Shown in pieces: positions 13,901-22,900 of a stretch of DNA of 64,000 nt (its first letter is position 1; every line of letters begins with the position of its first letter). Origin of the DNA: Symbiodinium kawagutii (Eukaryota > Sar > Dinophyceae > Suessiales > Symbiodiniaceae). Position numbers and translations under genes: made by a program. Where the stretch lies: positions 537,964-601,963 of the forward strand of contig VSDK01013039.1 of NCBI GenBank assembly GCA_009767595.1, in the 5' to 3' direction. Under the pieces are notes generated by a model. The model made no database searches and was not told where the DNA came from. It was given only the letters and a program-made list of their open reading frames with translations.

Positions 13901-16900
13901 ACGATCAATTTTACGTCATTGCTAATTACCCAAGAAACAATTTCACCATAACCTGCAGCACCTCAAAATGAAAAACCATTCACTTGCGAGGAGAGCCATG
14001 ATTGACAATCATCAGTAACCATTGATATCCAGCTATCCTATAATCCATTTATGAGATTCCAACGCCCCTCACTTAAATATGGAATCTAAATGCATCTAAT
14101 ACAGTATGCCTGTCGATTAGGGTGACATTGTGTCGTTTAGTGTCAATCAGTGTTGTTTAGTGGCAACTATCTCTCACCAGAAGCAAAAAAATCCGGCAAA
14201 ATCAGTCCAAAATCAGCATTATAGGTAGCAACCCCCATCCATAAACAGCGTGTCAAATTCATGTTTGCAAGTAGCAGTGCAGAATTGTCCACCTACGGTA
14301 TGCTGAAGCCATCAAAGTATCAACCATTCTTCAGGATTCATGATGGCTGTTCGCCACCAACCATAATCAACCATCATTTCGCACTAACTGGAATCCATAA
14401 ATTCCATCCTTGGGAAATCAAGCAACAGTAGACATTGCCCGCTTACGCACCCGTTGTAGCCAGGCTGATTCACCATGATTCACCGACCAAGTGACGGCAC
14501 CAATGGTGGTTGTGATTGTCATCAACACCGACAACGCCACATCGCCACCAGCCAGCAGGGTGAAGAGATTGGACGCCGAACCTCCCCAGGCTGAAGCGAC
14601 CCATCGGTAGTGCACCATGCTGACCAGTTGGCACATGACTGAAATGAACTGAGCGCTGGCAGGTTGGATTTTTGAAGTTTTGGCGTGATGCCTGACATTG
14701 ACGCTTCGGTTTTAGGTCAGTCGTCCTTCAGTTCGGAGCAATGCACAACCGATCTTGATCAGTTGCAATGTGGAGTCCAACGAGACCGAGAAGTTAGCTT
14801 ATCACCAGGGTCACTACCACTTTTGGGATAAACGATGCCAATGGTTGGTTAATGGTTGGTTAGGGCATCAAAATGAAACGATGTTTAAACCGCTAATCAT
14901 AACCAGCTGACAACGTTTGTGGTCTCCACCGAGCACCACGCATCACTTGGGGCTCGATCATGCCATGGCCAGCACCTCCATTGACTCCTCCCATCAACAC
15001 CAAGCCCACCAAGAAGTCCTGGCACGACACGGCCAGTTGGTGGCTGATGGTGGGCTGATGATCAACCAGCTATGCCAACAAATAGCTGCTACAACCAACA
15101 CTAAGAACAGTAACAGTTTGTATTTCACCAACTTCAGAATACCAACGATAGTTGTTATATATATATATATATATTTATATACATATTTATATTCATATAT
15201 AGCTGTTATTTTATCGGTAATAGGGATATCACCAACAAGACTTGGCATATCACCAACTAAGAGTGTGGTAGCGTGGTGCTCTCAGTGGAGGACCAACATC
15301 AATAACTACCATGCCGCCCATACAGGTTATGTTCCATCGGACTGTGGCTGGACGTTGCAGTCTGCCCATTTATGTTCAGAACACAACCAGCTTTTCATAC
15401 GGGGGTTGCCCATAAATGGTGGTAGTCTATGACCAATCATGATAGACACAGCACCAATTGCAGGGATACATCTATGAATTCATCTTCAGAAGCTGCAGAC
15501 AAGAAAACCCACTTAAAAATACCACCAATTCAAGCGCATTCTAACGCGTTTCTGAGTGCATTAAGTGGATCGGATTTAGTTAGAACAATCAATTTAAAAC
15601 TATGCCGGTTGGTGGTTTCAGCCCCTATGAAAAATATCGGTCAACCGACCATTTGTTAAGGAGTACTGCGGAAAAGAAAAACACCACTTTAAAGCCACCA
15701 GCCAGTATAGTTTTGAGCTCACTGGATTGGTCCATGTTCATCCAATTGTTCATTCATCAATTGCTTCATCACCAAATTTTCTGATTAATCATCCAAAACC
15801 ATCCAGTTGTTCATCCAGTTTTCAAAAATCGATTGTTCATCCAAGTTGTTCATCCAGTGATCGGCTTCATCACCAAATTTTCCCATGAATCATCCAGTGG
15901 CCGCTTCACCACCTCCCCACCGAACTTGGCAATTCCACGAATCTGCGTCCTGTCGAAGATCCAGGGCATGACCAATGCTTATTGCGACCCCGGGAAGGAC
16001 CTCGTTCCAGGCTGCTCCCAGGAATGCGCTGATGGCGGGATGAATGAAGTTGTTAAGCAATGCTTGGTGAATGGTCAAAAATGGCTGGTGAATGGTCAAA
16101 AATGGCTGGTGAATGGTCAAAAATTGTTGGTTAATGGTCAACAATAGCTGGTCACCCACGAATCACTCGTTTTTTCCACGGTGATTAATGATACTTACTA
16201 TTGGTAAGTACTGCATGTCAGCGATGAATCACTCGTTTTTCACCGGTTTATAAGCCAGTGAGTAACGCGTTTTGGGAGGAAATTATGTGTTTGAGGGAAA
16301 TTAGTTGGATAATCATCCTACCATGAAACCATGGTGAGCTCTCCTGCTGAGAATTGAAACCCAGTCAAAGTTTACTGCTCAACGAAGTAGTGCATGGCTA
16401 CTTTGTGTTTAGTTGCTCACTACGAGTATCATGATGTAGGAGGGACATTTCAATGGCTCTTTACTGGCTATACGTTTATTGGCCACTAGTCATGTTGAAG
16501 CTTCTGCTAGCCAGCTATTCCATCAAAATATGGCTCGTGTTGTTCAATGATTCCCTGTCAGCCACATAGGCATCTAGTATCATGTAGTCATTTACTGGTC
16601 TGAAAGGACACGAACACATCTGGGTTGACAAATACCCTGAGAGGTCACAGCTTTGAGTTGAAATCGGATCCAACTCAGCCTACGAAGCTGGTGCTGAACC
16701 ACGTTCACAAGCATAAAAAACATGGCGAGGTCCTGCTGATGTTCACTGAAAACTGACGATCACTTGCTTATGCCTCCAGCTAAAGCTTCGTGCGCCTACA
16801 CATCAAGCCACGCCTTCCGAGAAGCCTTTGATACAAAAGCTTGGCTTACAGAGCTACAGTAGATGCCGGGATGAGGAAAATCCACATGAACGACGTTGGA

Positions 16901-19900
16901 AGGTAAATCACCGGCTTTGGCAGGTGCTGGGAGTCCATGGCACTTCCATGATGTTGTTGCCAGGTGGCCCGTGATCTGCATTAAGCAGCACACGTTTAGA
17001 CTTTAGCCATGAAAAATTCAAATACCATTTCGGGATGTATACGACTACGAGCCGAGTATTCCATGTGATTCCATACATGCTGCATTCCTTCTATATCTTT
17101 AAATATGTAGAAATGAATAAGTAAATATAACAAATAAATAAATAGTATAGTATATATATATACATAGATGAAAATATGATAGATATGTGTATATATATAT
17201 TATGTGATTTCAAATCATTTCACTGACCTTATGTGTCACTTCGCCACAGCCGGCCCAACTTGTGGATCGAGCTGCAGCAAAGCAAGCCTTAGGTTGTCGC
17301 AATGTCGAACCAAGGCCCAGTGACAGATCAGTGGGTTGACAGCATACGCCACGATGAATATCAGCAGGGGGTAGCAATGAAGAAAAAGTCAATATATGTG
17401 CATATGTAAATAGTTTTTAGATTTATGTATATATATATATATAAATATGTAAATATATAGTATGGAATTGATTGTATTTCATTGAAAAATTCCAATACTA
17501 AGCAATCTATATAAGAACCAAGGTTTTGGGAGGGTACCATATGTTTAAATAAACACATTTTATACACATTATACATATATGTATATATACTGATACATAT
17601 ACGCACAACAAGTAGGGTTGGAGGGTGCACTAACGGTAATTGTGGGCCAACAGATAGACACGTTCTGGTTGGAGGAAATTGGTTGATATAGATGATCACA
17701 ACCAACAAGAACAGCAAGGACTGGCTTATAGACCCAGTCAACAAGATAGGATACATCAGAACAGGCATATTCCAATTCCACTACAGGTTGTAACCGGTTG
17801 ACCAAAACTACTTGCGTGTACGAAGCATGACTATATCTACCACTACATCCAGTAGACTACTTCACCAACATTACCTTGCTTGCATAAACCACTACTATAT
17901 CTACCCCAAGTCATAACGTAGGCCTCTTTGGCACCCAAGACTTGCAGGTAGCACCATTACAGGACAACAAGGCGAGATTCGGGAACCTGCCCTACAAGGG
18001 ATGATACGGGCTGATCGGGCCCGCTTAGCGTCGGCCATGATGCGGTTCTTGATGGTGGGGTACAATGCGTGGTCGGATTGTACAGTTTTAAAGGTTACAC
18101 TGTGAATGGTTGGTGGCTATAACCCCCCGGAAAAAAATGCTTGTCAATCAAACATCCCACAAGTCGTTGGGTAAATCAACAATTTGTAAAAGCAGCAACT
18201 AGTGAAGGTATGTTGTGATACATCCATGTTTATGAATCCACCTTTTCTGATTGGATCACGTCAGTTGTCCAGCGCGTGTTGGATTATGATGTTTTTGAGT
18301 CATACTTGGTAGGTCATCCCATGTAGTAAATGGTTACCAACCAGGGTTATATGGGTTCCTACCCTTTAAGGTGAGTTGCCATGGCTATATCCCAGGCGCC
18401 TCCAAGTACTGTCCAGTTGTTTCAGCCCAGGGGTTTCAGCCCAAGGGGTAGATCACACCATTGCTGGAACAGCCATGGCTAAAAGGGGGGGTTGTTGCTA
18501 TCATCTATCCCGGAAAACGCGCTGTCGCTATGTAAGTAACATAAGTAAATCACTTACTTCTACCCCGCCCGCGCTATCGCTATGTGAATAACATAAGTAA
18601 ATCACATATTTCATTGATAGACAAACAAACAAACAAATAGATGGATGTCCTTAAGCTCCAGGTTTCATGGCAGTTGGGCAATTCCCCAGTTGGTGCCATG
18701 CCGTTCCCCAGCAGGGGTTCCAGCACGAGGAACGATGAAATTCACCAACAAAGGCGACACTTTCCCAGTGCACGCCTTAAAGTCCTGGTAGGCGGCGGCC
18801 CGACGTCCGGTGATGAAGCCATCCAGCTCGCAGGTAGTGATTACATTGGTAGATGTTGGACAAGCGGTCACCAGCAACCCAGCAAAGGTCAAGAAATCAT
18901 GGCCGAATCATGGGCAGAAAAAGGTTGTAAAACACATCTATGGTTAATAGTGATGGTTTGTGATGGGCGTTCAATGTCCAAAGTTGTCCAACCCATCAGC
19001 AGTCGTACAAATCAATCATACCAGTTAGTAACCCGCAGGTACGTTAGGACTGATTGAAAGCGATGGCTGGAGGAGAGTGATGACATTGGCGGGGGACGAT
19101 GCTGTAAGTCAGAACAATGCGTTTGTAGTCAGTTGACAGAGGAAGGAAGCAACGATGGGTGATGATGATGCATGTTGTCTGGATGATGATGTTTAATCTT
19201 TGTCATTTATACTTACAGCCGTGAATAACCATCAAATACAATCAGCCACAACCATAATGGCCAGCGGTGACAAAATATACACAAAAACGACTTTCAATGC
19301 TGGCGGTGGTTTGCTTACAAACGGCCTTGTTATTTCGGGATGCTTGGCCTGGGTCTTATGGACAAGTTTCCTACCAACTTCAGGGAGAAACCACACAAAA
19401 TTCCTAAAATTTAGCATGCCCACAGTTTGGAAGCGATTGTTTCTGGGTTTGTCAATAGAATGATTTGTACGGCGGCAATACCGGCTAAATGATTTTCAAG
19501 TGCTGCCCCTCTGATAATATTGCCCCTTTGAAACCATGCTTTAATAGCAGACTTGCGCACTGCCCAGGTGGTGCGGAATTTTCGGGAAGAGATTACTCCA
19601 TGGCTGAACACAGATGATTTGCTCGCTAAGTCCAAGCCATGAACTTCGATTGGACCTTTGCAACCGGATGCCCGCGCGGAAATTAAAATTGCAACGATAC
19701 GAACAACTGGCCATTTTCAAAAGGGCAGCAATGAAATAAAGGAGTCTTCAAAAAACAGCCATCCCATGAGAACCCAATCGTTCCAAAAGTCACTGTTTCT
19801 TCGATTAGGTCGGTTAGTTCCTTTCAATTATGCGAAGTTTCCTTGACTTAGGGAGGTGACGCCCACGTTCATGACAGAAGTGACATCATATGCTCCATAG

Positions 19901-22900
19901 CTACGTTCGATCAATTTCTGAATTGTTTCCCATTGAAGAAACCTTCTAAAAATGGTTAGGTTCTCAGTTGGTCAAAGTTCATTTCACCAGCTAGTACCAT
20001 TGCTGGAAGTTGCTGACAATCATAAACCGACCATTCACCAACCATTTGCACCCATTTGTGAACTAACCTCAACTAAGTTGAGCGGACTTCATCTAGCTCC
20101 AGTATGACCTTAGTTGAGGTTAGTTGACAAATTTGCACAGTTGTGGTTGGTGAATGGCTGGTTGATGCTTGGTTTCCGGGTGTGTTCCCAAACGGCTGTG
20201 CTTGGCACTCACCGAGTTGTCGTCAGCTCCCCACGTCCTGAGGCTCCGAAGTGGTGCCCATCATGAAGACCAAGGAGACCAGAAGACTTCGGCTGGTCTT
20301 GGGCCCGACCCACCTGGGGCTGCCAGGGATGGGCAGGGACAGCTGTGGCCGATCCAGGGCTGGTTCCAAGCTGATGATTTCAGGGGATCCACATGGATCT
20401 TCCTGCTATGCCAAGCGACTTCAAGGAGTTATGGATACACTCAACAACTGGCGCTCAAAAAGCCTGTCAAGTGCAATGGTAGATTGATTTTTTTCGCTCG
20501 CAGAAGGTATCGAGAAATCTAGAACAAGTACATAGAAACAACCAAATGGTCATGGAGTTTGTTTCTAAAGATCCACAAGACATATTGTCAACTATAGTAT
20601 CGAGAAGTCCCTGGATAATCTTTGCGAAAATGCGGCCACCCATCCATTTTGGAAGGTCGATGGATTCTTTTTTTGAGGCTGTTTGGATGAACATCCCAAC
20701 AGTGACTTGGAGGGATATGGATGTGTAGGGAGTGAGCCAACAAAACAACATCGTTTGTGGATGTTCATACGTGCATGTTGGGATGTCTTTGATACACCTT
20801 CATTCTTCTTCAAAGTAAAGTGTTCAACAAGTCTTTTTCACAGCGACAAACATCCCAGCTGGGTTTCCCAGTGGCTGATTCTCCCAGTGGTCTTATGGAT
20901 TTTACTGGTTGAACTGAACCGGGTCGGAGATTCCCCAGCACCGCACTGACTCGTCAGGGTCTCTTGGACATGGTCAATCTACAGGGATAATCAACCATGT
21001 CGATCAACCATGTTCATCCCAAAATATTCAGGAACAAAAAGGAATGCCAACGAAACCACCAACCGGTTCTCACCATTAATTGACCGATGTATACCCCCTA
21101 TTGTTGGTGATGATCCCCTAGAGCTAAGCCGTAACCAATCAGTTCATCCACAGCCTACCCTTCAACCACTACTCGGACACCGGGGCCCTGCCACCCAGCA
21201 ACGCAAATAGCCATGGTTGTGTCAGCGCCAGCAGTGCCAGCAAGGCCATCCTCAGGTAACTCGGGGTCAGCTGCTGTAACCCTTCGGCAGTTGGCGCCTT
21301 GGTAGTTGTGTCATGATACTAAGTCAGCATGAGTTCAACATTAACGATTTAATATAGATTTAGTAAAGCTGGCTTAGCATCATGACTTAGATCAATTGTC
21401 AGCTACATTTGCTGGGAGGTCAAAATGTACTGCTTTCAATGATCAATCATCATCCAACCATGATTTGGTGGTTTCTCAAGTCATAAAGAACCCCCCAAAG
21501 CATCCTTATATAAACCATTTATAGGCATAAACCAACCATTTTTGGGTACCCCTATTCTGAGAAACACCCATTAGCTGGATTTAGTATAGATTATTCAAGT
21601 AGTATATCAGCATGATACTTAGTCAGCATGATTTAGTATTGATTGATGAATACCTTCATGGGATGGCATTAATCATTATTAACATACCATCACTTCAACG
21701 TTTGCCATCAAATGAAGTGGGGGTATGAGTTAGTTAATACCAACAAACCAAAATGGATCAAACTACTGTAGTCACGGGCTTGAAACCAGATATTCCCAAC
21801 ACGGGAAATGATCCTTCGACGGAAAAGAAAAACAACTGGAGTAACGCGAGTTGTTGAGAAGTCCGTGTGAATGTCAACCAATATGCCCACAAGCATATCA
21901 TTGTATGTATTTGCACACACCTATGTATGCAGAAGGTATTTTCAATAGATACTGAGCAAACATGACTAATCATTGACTCTTGCTAGTAGAAAATACAATG
22001 CAACACTATTCCCATCCAACCCTCGTTTTGGATCGTTTTGGTAGGTATTGCCATACCCCTGTTAAAATAACTTAGTTGCTCCTGAATCACCAGCCTCGTG
22101 AAACCAATCACCAAGCCCGCTTGGAACGGCTGATTAACAGCTGGCCGTTGGGATAGCCATCGACTCCACTACCAAAGCACCATAGCGAGAATAGGTCAGC
22201 GAAGGTGGACGGACCATTCGAACGCTTACCGCCGTCTTGCGACATGGCCCGACGCTCCGGTTGGCGCGACATGTGAGGCGAGTCCTTGATTTGTGGCTCT
22301 TGGTCCGGCCTTGCTGCCGATATTTTGATGCTTGAATGCCAGAATTTGCTGTTTGTGTGGCTAAGATCGGCTAAATATTGCGCCAAAGAATTTGTTGCTG
22401 TGGACTCCTCTTCTGCAAACAATAAACGTCCAGTACATAGAAGGCCTTTCCCCACTGCAGCCACTTGTGACATCAACAATTTCTTGAGAGAATCTTGAAC
22501 CCAATCTATGGTCTTCCCAGGTTTTGCTTGCCTGTCCCATGTGTAGCCAGCACGGATGTAACAACTGACTGAACAATGGCTAGCACCATGCAACGACCAG
22601 CTGCTGATTGATTCAATCGCGTGAACTATACTTGTTGGCTACTCGTGTTTCATATACCCTCCTACCACTTATACAGTGCGTACAACCCCAATCAAAACAT
22701 TGTTGCCTCAGCAAATAGGCGATCAAGCCTGTAACGGGGAATCTCTTGAGATCCCAATACATATCTTCAACTAAGAAATTGCAATCATTGGTAGGATCTC
22801 CAACCAAAATCAGGTATTCGGCCCACTGGCCTTCAATTGTGAGCTAGGCATAGCTAGATATCTTTCAAGACCATCAGGAAGATCAACAGTATCATCAGTG

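Noticed and set aside
20169..20522. Plus-strand ORF of 117 codons over 20169-20522
   Set aside because: Shadow of exon 20235-20402, which has a good acceptor and donor on the minus strand and fits the chain.
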